Assembly: GCA_021397835.1 (NCBI GenBank)
Contig: JAJFZO010000034.1
Coordinates: 2,501 to 66,500 of the forward strand
Reading direction: 5' to 3'
Source: Moringa oleifera
Lineage: Eukaryota; Streptophyta; Magnoliopsida; Brassicales; Moringaceae
Length of the DNA: 64,000 nucleotides
In this document: positions 35,254 through 47,747 of the stretch, one piece after another
How the letters are laid out: every line of letters starts with the position of its first letter
Numbering within the stretch: position 1 is the first letter of the stretch
Notes under the pieces: model-generated
What the model saw: the letters and a program-made list of their open reading frames with translations, nothing else
What the model was told of the DNA's origin: nothing
Databases searched by the model: none
Program-made: the position numbers and the translations under genes

Positions 35254-36413
35254 TGACAGTAAGAAGTTCAGCTTAGCGTCTGACATGAAAGGAAGGAAGC
35301 ATTGTGAATATACATATCTGAGATTGTAGGACCCAAAGAGTTATTAGCTAGGGTTTGTTGGCTCGGTTTTTGCCTTGAGCGTCCACCCATGGGGTCATTG
35401 ACGCCAGGTTCAGTTTCTTTTACGGCCTACAGCAAGGACGGTATTTCTTTATTATCTCCGTTTTTCTCTTTTTTCTTTCTATTTTTCACTTTCAACCTCC
35501 TTGTTAGGTTGGGTGGGTCGCTTTTGAATGGTAATCGTTGGCAAAAATCTATGTATATAAAAACAGATGGACAGTCCCCAATTGTTGGCAATGAAAGCAT
35601 ATATGATTGAAGAGCATGCTACTTATTTGTAGAGGGAGCAGTTTTTGTTCATTGCAAAGGGGTTTCATTTGAGAATTTTCAGGCAGAGTTGTATCAGCAT
35701 GTCATAAAAACAATCATGATTCAGCCATACCTCGGCTGCTCCATTGCCACATCAATGGTTTCTGTTGGACTCCAAGCAGAGGTATTAGTGCAGATGCAGC
35801 TGTCTTAAGTAAGAGCAATCTGTATGTCAGTATGCATTAGCTTTTTTACTCTGATGCATGTAAGATCAGATTCACTGATTCAAAGAAATAAGAACAGAGA
35901 TACAAAAACCAGTGTCAGCGTCCACGGCTTCAGCTCAAGGCATCAAATACACAGCCAAATCCAACTTCATGCTCACAAAAAAAAAAAAAAAAAAAATCTC
36001 CCAGTGGAGGAATATGATAATAACCATATCAATAGTTATAGAGATTAATAATTACAAACATGAAAACATGACCACAGCAAGACATTGCTAGCAACCATTA
36101 TCCACACCTGCATGATCTTAATAGTGCTCTTCTTGATATACTTGTGTTCAATCTCATATACAGTGCTCAAATGTAACTCTTCAGAAGCTTGTTCTCCAAG
36201 ACCAACAGACATAACTCACACCTCACAGGAAAATCTCAACTTTATTAATGTCAACTTTCATCTCAAACTGCACTGATAAAGGTTGACACTACTGGGGCCT
36301 TTGTGTATGTCAAAGTCAAAGGCCCCAACAAGACAAAATAATCACTAGCTGCACATGCAGGCAATTTTAAAGTGCAATTGGGAACTTCTATGTCTGTGTC
36401 ACCATCTAGTCAC
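35254..36413. other. 3' flank shared by convergent GATL and AP5M
   Basis: Contains the 3' ends of both genes. There is a T-rich patch at 35,460-35,490 and a poly-A run near 35,979-35,997. Short open frames show no recognised family. I see no RNA gene or mobile element. Confidence 0.5.
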
Positions 36414-39400
36414 TTATGTTTTTGCAATAGCAACGGATGGGCACTTACCCAATGTATTCCACAAAATATAATCCCCAGAAGTAACCTGTTAAAAGCAAAT
36501 ATTGAGTAAAAAATTGTAATAATGAGCACCTCCAAAGAAAATCCTACAGGAGTAATGGTAAGATATATGAAGTTCTATTAAAGGGCAGGCTTCAAAAAGA
36601 TAACTCATGAAACACTTAAAACGGTTACTTCATATTAACTCTAACATAACTTGGTGGCAAAATTAAACAAAAAGGGGCAGGAGTCATGTTCCTAAAACTG
36701 ACCCTGCAATATGTTGACTATTGAACCTGAACCTTGTATACAATGTCAGTATTGATCATTGAAAGCTCCCAAAGGGTGAGAAGTTGAAGCATAAGCCGAG
36801 CTAGTAAGAACTAGAACTGCCATTTAAAAAAAAAAAAAAATTTGGTAGTAAATGACCAAACTTTTGCACAGGATTTAGCACCCAGCCCACATATACAGAG
36901 AAATGGCAATAGTTATACATCATTTTCATAATCAACATCTTCTCAACCATGTCCATCACCAAATCTCTGTTAGCATTGGTAATCCTAGCTAGCAGTATTA
37001 TTTGACTGCTTTGAGGAAATGGAAAATAGATCAAGCTTCAAGAGGGGTTTTTTCACAAGAGAGACCTACCTGACTCGAGAACTCCACAGGAGCCTTTATT
37101 GCTGGATACATGCTAACCTACATACAGTCAAGCAGCCACAAATATCCATTAGGCTACAAGAGAAAGGATAAAGAAACACTGAGCATTTCAAAATGACAGC
37201 AACACCAGGCTATAATATTTAAGCATGTATCTGGTTAAACATAGTTAAGGCATGCACTGTTGAGGAACTGCTACCATGAATATTGATAAGTCATGGTGTT
37301 CCATAATTCTAAAACCGGTTCTCAGGTAGGCACATAAGGTTATTCAACAACAACCATAACTGACGATAATATTCATCTGTAACTAAGAGAGGTCAGAGGA
37401 GTCACAAACTTACAGATTTAGGATCAATAAACATTCCAGATAATGACGCCCCAACAATCTTGAAAGATACCTGTAAAGATAAGTTAGAAAAAGCAGGTTA
37501 AATACATTCTTGACATATTGAAAAATGTACAACACAAAATACAGCTCAGAATTCTAGCTCTAACGGATTACAAGCTTGATCAGATAGTATGCTACAAAAT
37601 ATTTATTCCAGGATGGAACAACACCGACACACATGACAAGACAAGGAACCTGACAACTGAATGAAAAACCTAAGTCTAAGGTCAAACAATTAAAGCAGTT
37701 ACTTCACTGGAATGACATAAAGTTCACGTTTACATGCATGGATTTTTACAATAAAAAATCCATAAGCAAATATGCTACGGTTGTTAAATTGCCACACTGC
37801 CATATCACCACAAAGAAGGAACACTATAAAAGTTTAATAGAGGGTATAATCACGATCCATCAATGCCACAGAATAGGAGGCTAGGAAGACAGCAAGATCG
37901 CCAAGTTTTTGATGGTACAACTGAAAACTGCAATTAGAACTCCTTCGACGATTTCAGTCATACATAAAGAGAAGCATACAAAATGAATATCTAAAAATTC
38001 TGTGAGCCAACCTTTTCTCCTTCTGAGTTACTCTAAACCTCTATGTGATCATCCTTCCTTAAGTACAAAATAATGAGAAAACAAAAAATGAACTCCAACA
38101 CACTGAAACTGTGCACAACGAGATAATGACAATTAAAGGGATGAAATTCTTCCTTGAAGGCTTCATTGCAGCTATAAGAATGTCAACATCTGATGAGATT
38201 GTGTTTGCACTAAAATACCTTTTTTCATGCAAGGAAGACATTTCTTCTTTCTCACCTACTCATTATAGAAAAATAACACAATTTTCTTCAGGCAATATTT
38301 AACTTGCCATAAAGGTCAACAATACAGACCATCTGTAAAGAAAATCCATATTAAGTTGTAATTACTAAATAGCAAAAATGCATCAGGAACTTCACAGGAT
38401 TCTTAAACCATCTTAATGATATAACAAAGTTGATAATACATACCTTAGCATAATTGTATGCCTGCCAGCAAAATGGCTCTTCTAGATCAACTGGGGGAAG
38501 ATCCTTGTTCATTTTCTCCATTAAGAACTCCTCCAAATTTACCATATTGTTAGTATACTCTGTCTCAGCATCACTTTCTTCATCAGCTGCATTTCCAAAG
38601 GATGATCTAAATGAAGGCACTCTTTGGGTTTGCCATGGTGCAAACCTGACAGTCCCAGGGAAAGTTGCCTCAACACTTCTCCCAGAAAGGCCCCGTCCAC
38701 TAGTGATAATCTTCCATTCAACGGAGTGCTCGGTGGTTGAAACAGTTCCTACTGACGGAGTCCCCTCAAAGGAAATTACCTTTCTCCTGGGAAAAGGCAT
38801 AGTCACATTACAGAATTCCATTGTCAAAGGGGCTCTATAACCTTCCATTAGGCGCAACTTGAACAAAAATGCACCTTCGTCTTCAGAGACCATCGACAAT
38901 TGATAAAAACCCTTTATAGGGGGTCCAAGGCCACAGAGCGCCTGATAACGCATCAAAACAAAGTTACCCAATGGTGGTGAGAACATCACAGCCTGCTTGT
39001 CCACCCCATGTTCTGGAACCTGAGCACAAGGATGGAATGATAAAACCTCAACGTGAGCTGTGTTCAACCCTGTCAAGGGTACTGAAACATCAGGAAGTCC
39101 TTCTAATTCTGCTCGGCAGTTTATCTGCCCTGCAATCGATAGACTATCTGGAATCTCATCTCGATCATACATGGCAGCATGAACTGTTTCATGAATTGTG
39201 AATAGTAATCTCTGTTTTCCTTTGTACAAATATGGCTTCCATGCTGGTTGCTTAAGCTCTTGGGGAGGCAGATCAGATGAAGAAAAGCCATTAACCTTGA
39301 TAGCAAAGACGTTAGAAAAGTTGAGGTCTACAGGTGTGCCTGTACAAAAGATAACAAGTGGAAATCTGAGTAGCATTAGCCAAATACATACTGATCCAAA

Positions 39401-41916
39401 AACAGTCGGGTTAGAAGAAATTTGAGATGAGAAATACCATAATAAAAAGTACCAACCAAATGGCATTGCGCTACTAATAAAACTTCGAAGTGTGTCTTTA
39501 TCCAAAGGCCTTGAACCAATTTTTGGAGCATCTGATGTAACAGCTCCAATAACAGCAGCCCCAGATGGGGTCGAAGATGCAACAGGTGCAGCTACAGGTT
39601 TTGTTCTAGAAGAGATGCCTGATATCCCAATACTGCCAGTCAGAGAATCCAACAATCCACCAACAGATGGTGATGCACTTACAACCACCTCAGGTTCTAC
39701 AACATCACCAGAAATGATGTCGCCAAGAGCATGGGCCACCATGAATGCACTGTATTGTAAATCAAGATAGATCTTCATGATTTTAGACACAATAAATAAA
39801 CCATTTAATGCTCCAAAACCTAGTTACATTGCCATGGTCTAGCATTCTTCCACTGCAAAGAGTGAAAGATGTTGAAATTCGAATTCAAATTATTTCTTAA
39901 AAAATTGAAAATAATTAGGAAAACTGGATATATTGACAGGGATTTCCCCACCAGAAGGTTTCCTCTAGAAGAAGCAAAACTAAAGCCCCAAGTCGCATAA
40001 CAGAAACAATAATAACAAGCAAAACTTGAAGTATTTTCCTGCAGACAATGATTCTTAATGAATAAGCTACTCTTGGTGAAGAGATCAAACAGATGCAAAT
40101 ATAGGCAACCCATCAAAAAGCAATTCATTGTGAAGTACGGCAATGATAAGGCTAAAAAAAGACCTACATATCTTTTCTTTATCGGAAACAAAGCAATATA
40201 TTATATTAACTACGAAGCACCAAGGGGGTGTTGCCCATTTGCATAAAATGAGTTAGTTCCTATGTAAAAGTGATGATATATATGAACAAGTTCTCCTCAT
40301 TTACAAAAGAATCCCCCCTTACCCATAATTTTACGATATGAATCCATAAAGCCCTTCTATTCCTCTCCCTCACACTAGCTAAAACATAAGAGGCAGGATC
40401 AATAGCAGTAAATTTCTTTCTACCACCAGCAGTCCTTATGCCTCTCCAAGCCCTCAATTCTGCTGCCACTGACCCCGACATCACCCAACCTTACCCCGAC
40501 AAAACCAGCAACCCAAAAAAACCTACATATCTTAAAGTTTCGACCTTCCAACATTACACCAAAATATCCAAGCCCTTCTTCCAAACTGTATAAAATAAAT
40601 GATCTGGAAAAGAAAATACTATTGAGAATGATTTTGAAGATTTTGAGAATCCAAGGTGCAATAGCATGCAAGAATTATGATTATATATCGCTATCACATT
40701 GATTTGATAGTCAGTTTATTGCTTCTTTATAAACAAACTCATAGAAGATAAAGACCAAACATCTACAAAATAATTTCAAAATCAAATATACAAAACATAT
40801 ACAGCAAGCAACTTACCGTACCCTGTGATGGATGGAAGATCAAGCATAAGGGAAGATAAACTTCCATCTGCACCAACAGCATTTCCACAGTCGGACTTCT
40901 TACATAACTTCACGTATGCCTTCAATTGTCCTGGCTCGACCAAAGGCAACACAAGGATGCAATACAGGCCCTTTACATGCAACACTAAAGGCCATAGAAA
41001 ACGATTCTCCCCTTCCTCCTCTTTGTTTATGTAAAGGCCTATAATATGACGTGTAATTGGATCATCAACCCATGAATCTGACCCTTCAGTTGATTGGGTT
41101 ACACGGATGCCAAAGCCCTGCACAGATCCCTCCCTACACAGATACAGTGTAACCATTATCAAAATTCACTTAAAAACAGTCCAAGAAATGTTCTGACCCA
41201 CTAAACCAGGAGATGACCTGAAGAAAAATTTGAAGATAACTGAAAATAAACAGAACAAAGAAAAACGAAAAAAGTATTAATAGGTTACTTTCAGATAACA
41301 TTTTTTGCAACTAATACAATAACTGATGGACATGTCACTGTTGATACAATTACAGAGTTGGCAGTCATGGAAGTCTGCAGGTTTAACAATAAAGATTTTT
41401 GTACTTATGCTGTAAAAGTTTCCACACAATGTAGCACAAATAGAGTGGAATTACCAAATGACAAAATTAAGGCGTTAAAAAAAATAAATTCAAAACGGGT
41501 GAAATGTTTGACTGACCTTTGTTTTCTCTCGGAAAATGCAGCAGCTAACTCTGGATCAGTAGGAAGTACGGGGACCACGGGGTCTTTAGGAAAGTCAGGG
41601 TTGGAGCTCTCGTTTTGGCTTTGGCAAGTAGCACGCCAGCGCTTCTCGACCACCGGAAACCTCCTATTATAGACAGAAAAATCCAAAACCGATGTTAGAA
41701 AGCGGGCGATTGGTTGCTGATCTATTTCGAAGTATAACTAAACAAGAGAAGAATTTGGAGGTTACAATTGAAAGATTCTGAGGAAACTGAAAGAAGCTTG
41801 GATTAAGCAGAGATAACACACGCATAAAAATCTTTAGTTGCAGTGTACCTGGAGAAAACGACGGTGTCGAGGTTATTTATGATCCACAGAGCTCTGATAC
41901 TACAACCAGCGGACAT
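36414..41916 (-). CDS. AP5M: AP-5 complex subunit mu
   Basis: This is the medium subunit of the AP-5 adaptor complex, involved in late endosomal sorting. The exon model is 41916-41849, 41663-41517, 41133-40822, 39749-39457, 39339-38444, 37470-37414, 37117-37070 and 36485-36414, all in phase, giving 630 aa (Arabidopsis At2g20790 is about 613 aa). The start MSAGCSIRALWIINNLDTVV leads to FSRRFPVVEKRW, a hallmark of the family. Residues about 70-180 form the longin-like part. The mu homology domain lies in the C-terminal half, around TPVDLNFSNVFAIKVNGF, GYRAPLTMEFCNVTMPFPRR and SVEWKIITSGRGLSGR. An acidic linker DEESDAETEY precedes the three short last exons (57, 48 and 72 nt). The donor at 40821 was preferred over one four bases downstream because only it joins exon 4 as ITGAFMVAH. 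Intron 3 holds a LINE-tail-like sequence. Confidence 0.93.
40165..40300 (-). mobile_element. LINE 3'-tail-like sequence in AP5M intron 3
   Basis: On the minus strand the block reads CAACACCCCCTTGGTGCTTC, then a TA-rich stretch, then TTTCCGATAAAGAAAAG. This resembles the 3' end seen in the LINE remnant at 44.5 kb (TGCACCACCTTATATATATA then TTTCTTATAGAAAAAC). No reverse-transcriptase coding is preserved with confidence. It lies sense to the host gene. Confidence 0.35.
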
Positions 41917-42556
41917 GGCTTGATTTCTGATTCGGTCTAGGATGATGCAACGGAGATGGAAAGGGAAGATGAACGAGAAAGATTAAAAAAAAAAAAGAAG
42001 AACGATGTCGTCGAGGGGTAGAGAGAAAGAAAGAACCGAATGAGAAGGCCCAAAGGTGCATATTGGGCCGGGCAACAGAAGCACGTGTTTTATATCAACG
42101 ACGTCGTTTGCAGGATTCCGTTCCTGAGATATTAGAGGACTAATTTTCATATCAATGTTTATATGAATAATCAGAACCATTTTCTGGTGCTTTGTTTTAT
42201 AAATAAAGATAATAATGATTGGAGGTAAAAGTATTTTTCAATATTGAGTCTGCAACACAAATTGGAAACATTAACAGACTCAGATAAAACAAAACTATGC
42301 CATAGCAAGACTTTCTGTGTCATATTCATAGCAGAGGGAACCTAAAACCTCCTATCAAGACCAACATTTCCTAAGCTTTATACTATAATTACAAAAATGT
42401 TAAAGCTTTTAAGAAAGAAATAAAATAGTAAAAAAAAAAAAAAACCTGCCCAGGAATATACAAAAGAGTCCTTTGTCCTCTCATACTTGAAAGAGCTTGG
42501 TCCTGCAGTTTGTGGTTCAGCATAAGCTTTTACATGTAAATGAAGTGATGCCATAT

Positions 42557-45500
42557 CTAAAGATCCACGCATAGGTAAGAGATGACAGCCCCTGCTCTCC
42601 TTTTGGTCCTCTGGCTAACCTTCCATTTCTCAACTAAGACCTTCTTTATGTTGGGACAACTAGAAACCACAGTGGCAACTCCAGCTGCAGTTATACCTGG
42701 GCAATAAACCATGTGGCAGGTCTCCAGCAGGGAGCAATTTTTTACCAGATGAGCCAGACCAACATCAGTTACATCACGGCAGTGGGATAACACTATATCC
42801 TTCAGTTGTTGGCAGCCTTCTCCTAATTCAGCTAATGCCATATCCCCCAACTTCTGTAAAAAAGATAAAATGACATGTAAGATATGTTAGTAACAAAAGT
42901 AATATCAATAAGTTTGACCAGTAATGATTATCACTTGGATCCCATTTAAAGGTGAATCATTCATAGACCATGTTTTCCTTCAGAGCTCAATGTACTTAGC
43001 AGGAACAAAGAGTTGTTAACACTAAATTAAACAAATATTTATACTCAACAGATAAGCTTAGATTAAGGAAGGAGCGAGGAATAAAGATAGCACACCTGAA
43101 GCACGCTTATATCTAGGAAACTGAGCTGAGGGCAACCTCTTGCAATAGCTATTATTCCTGCATCGCCAATTTGGTGGCAGCCACTGACATTTAGATGTTG
43201 TAAGGAGCAGCCCTGGCCAACGGCAACAAGGGCCTCATCCCCCACCCTATATGATAGCAAGTGAGACCAGCAGAAGGGCAGAATTAAAACACTTGTTATA
43301 TCATGCAATGAAACATGGCATGAAGTGATGACAAAATTTCCCAGAAAAAAAAAATAGAAAAGAAAACACCCCAAGAAGAAGGAGCAGTGAACAACTCAAC
43401 AAATATTTCCTGAAGACCTGTACAAAAGCAAGGACAAACAGTAATGGCAGACGGAGCATTAGTACTGATGTGCTTTCTCAGATGACCAAGAAGGAAATAA
43501 AAGAGATAACATCATACAGAGTAGACCAAGAATTGTATAAGGGGGTCCCAACAGGATAGCTAGTTATGGCTTTAGGACAAACAAGTAATTCTATCATCAA
43601 ACTAGTTTTGCATGCAAGATTGACAACCAGAATAGGGCTCCATATGTATCCCCAAAAAAAATAAAATAATAATGACAATAATAATATCTCTAAGCTAAGA
43701 TAGACAGAAAACATACACCTCTAACATCAGGGGGGAAAACAGTTTTCTGAAGAAGACTTACCTATCACAAAAGCGAAGGCTAAGGTCAGTGAGAGACTTA
43801 CAATACTCACCAACAGCAACAATTCCCCTGCTTCCAATCTGACAAAAACAAAACAAAATATGACAGTCTACCACAATACACATAAAAGCATGTGTCTCCA
43901 TGTGCGTGAGAGAGGAGATGGGGTGAGACAGAGAGAGAGAGAACCTCGTAACATCGACGAATGTGAAGTTTCTTTAGATTCCTACAACCTTTAGCTATGC
44001 TGCAGATGGCATCATCTCCGATACTTGCACAGTCTACTAAGTGAAGGGCTTGCAAATTCTTGCAACCTCTTCCGATTTCAAGAAGAGCATAATTGCCTAT
44101 CCTTTGGCAATATAACAAAGCCAACTCAGTTAGGCGCCTGTATGCAGTCAAAAACAGAAACTTCCAACTTCAGAAAAAAGATAAAAATGATGGCAATCAG
44201 ACAGAACAAATATCCTTTTAGCATGACCAACCATAAAGCTTAAAACAGTACAAAGAAAATGCAACAAGTAAACTGCCAACTAGAAAGAATATAAGCAGCA
44301 GTGACATGTCAATTGTAATATGCATGGAACAAAAAAAAAAAAAAAGAAGACTTCTGAATGAACAGAAGACGACATAAATCATCGTAGAGTAATATTTATT
44401 AACTGTCTCTTCCCCACAACGAGATGATATTTAATTATCAATCATCCTGACAAGTTGAATAAGTTATCTAAGTAAGCTGAATGAACGTTTTTGTTTTTCT
44501 ATAAGAAAGAGCATATCAATAGCGGATATATATATATAAGGTGGTGCAACCATTTATAAGTATGGCTAGAAGTTAGACATTAGGATTTTACAAAATCTAA
44601 ATAATCCACCTCATGTAGAAAAGGCAAGTATACATTTGTGCCTAAACACTTCTTTTGGAGTCTCAATCCCCTCAAAAGCTCTCCTATTCCTTTTCCACAA
44701 TATGATCCAAAAAATAACCAAAGGAATAATCCTAGTCTTATACTCCTTTCTTTGGGAGTCAGTAATTTTGTCCATGCATCCAACTCTTCCCTCATGGACC
44801 CTGTAACAGCCCAAGACAGACGTATTACACCCAGAGCCCTCCTCCAAACCTGTCTATACCAGCTGCACATAGGACGATGTAACATACCATCTCCTCTTGC
44901 TCCTTGCACCAAAAACCCAGTTCACCAAAATCTTTTACCAATTTTTCCAAGTTTTTTTATATCATAAACCTTCAATGTGGAACTTTACAGGCAATATTGC
45001 AATATGAGTAATAATCGGAACTACACAGGTCCTGCTTTTATTCACTCAAAGATTAATCAAATTCATCACAATATGGAAGGACCTCAAGAAAAAGCACAAG
45101 GATCAAGAACATAGGCAAAGTTTCCAATGCCTGGAGGACAAATGGCTTCATTGGGAACCAAGCTTCCTAAAGCATCAAGGAACATGAATGAGAAACTTTG
45201 ACAATCAGTAGCATTGCAGGTTAATAGAATATGATACACACATATACACGCATTGATGGTTCTACTAGGGGACAGTTTTCTCCCTGTGATCAAGGCTCAT
45301 CAAATCACATTTCAAATAATAGAACTATTTTTTAGAGGCTGAAAGCAGAACCAACAAGCAAGCTCATTAGCCAGCTTTTTGCATCTAGAAACACAACCCA
45401 AATGCTACTCATTTGAATTATGCATGTGTGAGAGAGAGAGACATACTGGCAAGATCTTCCAATGGACTCAAGTCCGATAGTTGCAATATTGTGGCAGCCA

Positions 45501-47747
45501 TTTACTTCAAGATGCGTAAGTTCCTTGCACCCAATGGCAATTGCTTCCAAACCCTCGTCAGTCAAGAAATAGCAATCGCTTAATGTAAGATTTTTTAACT
45601 TTTTGCACCCTTTCCCAACAGCGAGCAAACCCCTGAAATATAAATTATGATGCCTCAAATCTCATGGATCAGTTGCAAGTAGCTAAGGACAAAAGGAAGA
45701 AAATAGAAAAAAAAAATTATGGTGAACTGAGTTGTCCGATGTGAAGTTCATTGTTCCTTCAGATTGCCAATTTCAATTAATTCAATTAGCTCAAATTGTG
45801 TTTATTCTCTTGTACAAAGAAACAAAAGGATTAATTAAAATCATGGAGAGCAACTAACTTGTCAGTAAATTGCTGGAAACTATATAAAGCCAACAGCTCG
45901 AGAGACAAACAAGTACTGCCCACTGCTATTAGAGCCTCATCTGTAACATTAGTACATTGTAGCTTTAAAACTTTTAAAAGAGGGCACCCTTGGGCCACAG
46001 CCAGCACCCCTTTGTTGTGGATGAATTCTGAATCCAATGAAAAACTTTCAAGGGATTTGCAGTAAGATCCCACTGATTCTAATGATGAATCAGTTACTTT
46101 TACACAAGCTGCAACACCAAGAGATTTTAGTGTCTTCCCACAACTCATGGCTAGTTCAATCAAACCTGCATCTGTCAAGCCTTCGCAAAACCGTAGATTT
46201 AAATCTTCAAGTTGCTTACAACACTTTCCAACTGCTGCTAGACCTTGATCTCCGACATAGCAACCCTGTATGATAAAAATGTTAAAAAGCAGAGCTCATG
46301 TAGCACATTTTTCCATCAGAAGAAATTAGAGAGAAGTGATGCATGCAAATTAGTTTGACACATGCAACCACCAATCTCCCTCATACAAATGTAAACCACA
46401 TGATAAGACACGCAAGACTAGATATTCAAGTGCATGACATCCTACAGTTTTTGACAAACTCACACATACTTAAGTATTCATTTCACTGACTCTTGGAACA
46501 GGCACAATTTCTGATACTAAAAATCTCTTCTTGGAAGGGTAGAAAACTACAATGCTTCTTTAAGGAACTAATGGCAGAATGGATGTGGTCACTATAGTTG
46601 CCAGACAAAAACTTTTGAAAACAGAATACAGTACTGCACTGTAGAAAATAATAGTCAAACGATAGGTCAAGCACTAAAACAAAAAAAATTACCTGCAAAT
46701 CCAAGGATTTCAGGAATCTACACTTCTGAGCAAGGGACGCTAAACCTGAACTAGTCACATTAGAGCACCAGATCAAGCTCAGCTTCTCAAGTTTTGGGAA
46801 ACCATCACCGAGGGCAGTCAACCCAGCATCCGAAAAACAGTAGGACTCAAACTGGCCTTCTTCAGTCCCACTCTTTTCGGCCACATAGTGCAGCTTAAGA
46901 GATGACAGTGTAGACTCATCTCTACCACGCCTTCTTCCCTGCACAATACATTAAACTAATTTCTAGTATACCACAATAATTATAAATCAACTCAGTTGCA
47001 AATTTTACTCATATATACTATAACTTAGGAGCTAACAGAGCTAGATCAATAAGAACCAATATTTTCTACCATGTAAGAAAAAGGCATCACCATAACCCCA
47101 TAATTCCTGCATATGTAATCCACATGAATATTTTCCACATTCCTTCTCATCAAGGAAAATGAATTCCTTTTTCTCTGTATCTTCACCATAATGTTCCAAA
47201 TTTCATAACAAATCCAAATTTCATTCCAGTTAGAAACCAAAACATTTCCTCATCTTTTAACCCAAACAGACAACAGAAAAAAAAAAACAAACAAAATTTT
47301 TCCCAATCAACCAATCATATCGCCCTTTCTCATCCAGAAGGACACTAAATCAATCCAAACCTAACAGTCAAAAGAGAATATAAAGCTATAATTTGAGCCA
47401 AATTAGTCAAACACAATTACCATTTAACTCCAACACAACAAATACATACAATATCATATATCTTGTGAATTGAGAGATACCAACTGCACAGGTAGGGAAA
47501 TAGAGAGGCGCTCGTCAATGTGGACGTTCTTGACGTTGAGGAAGCGGCGGGCTAGGAGCTTGACGAAGAGGTCCGGGCTGCCAGAGGCACCGATTCGGAG
47601 GGTCGTTCGGCTGAGCCGCTCCAGGGCAAGCCACCGCTTGCAGACGAGCGAACAGGCGTCGCGGCTGGCTTTTGCGTCGAGGTGCCGGAAGATCTCAAGG
47701 ATCAGCTCGTCCGGCAGGCACGTGTTAATCCAATCATGGCCCCGCAT
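42557..47747 (-). CDS. FBL4: F-box/LRR-repeat protein 4
   Basis: F-box proteins select substrates for SCF ubiquitin ligases. The exon model is 47747-47481, 46938-46693, 46265-45859, 45632-45447, 44137-43945, 43838-43762, 43246-43096 and 42853-42557, in phase, giving 607 aa (Arabidopsis FBL4, At4g15475, is about 610 aa). The start MRGHDWINTCLPDELILEIF opens the F-box (about residues 9-50), with SLVCKRWLALERLSR. From about residue 125 there is an unbroken series of 25-27-residue cysteine-containing LRRs (such as LEKLSLIWCSNVTSSGLASL and LQHLNVSGCHQIGDAGIIAI). The protein ends WKVSQRTKRRAG-VISYLCVDL. Most introns fall between or within LRRs. The ATG at 47747 is preferred because the in-frame codon before it is GTG. 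Intron 4 carries a LINE remnant. Confidence 0.95.
44490..44960 (-). mobile_element. LINE (non-LTR retrotransposon) 3' remnant in FBL4 intron 4
   Basis: Two minus-strand frames overlapping at 44,580-44,912 preserve the C-terminal end of plant LINE reverse transcriptase (zf-RVT region). One has VWRRALG-SWAVTGSMREELDAW; the other, shifted, has IIPLVIFWIILWKRNRRAFE. The usual family wording is IPLxIFWxxWKERNRRxFEG. The element is therefore frameshifted and truncated. On the minus strand a TATATATATA stretch and a T/A-rich tail (44,540 down to 44,490) look like its 3' end. It lies in the sense direction of FBL4. Confidence 0.7.
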
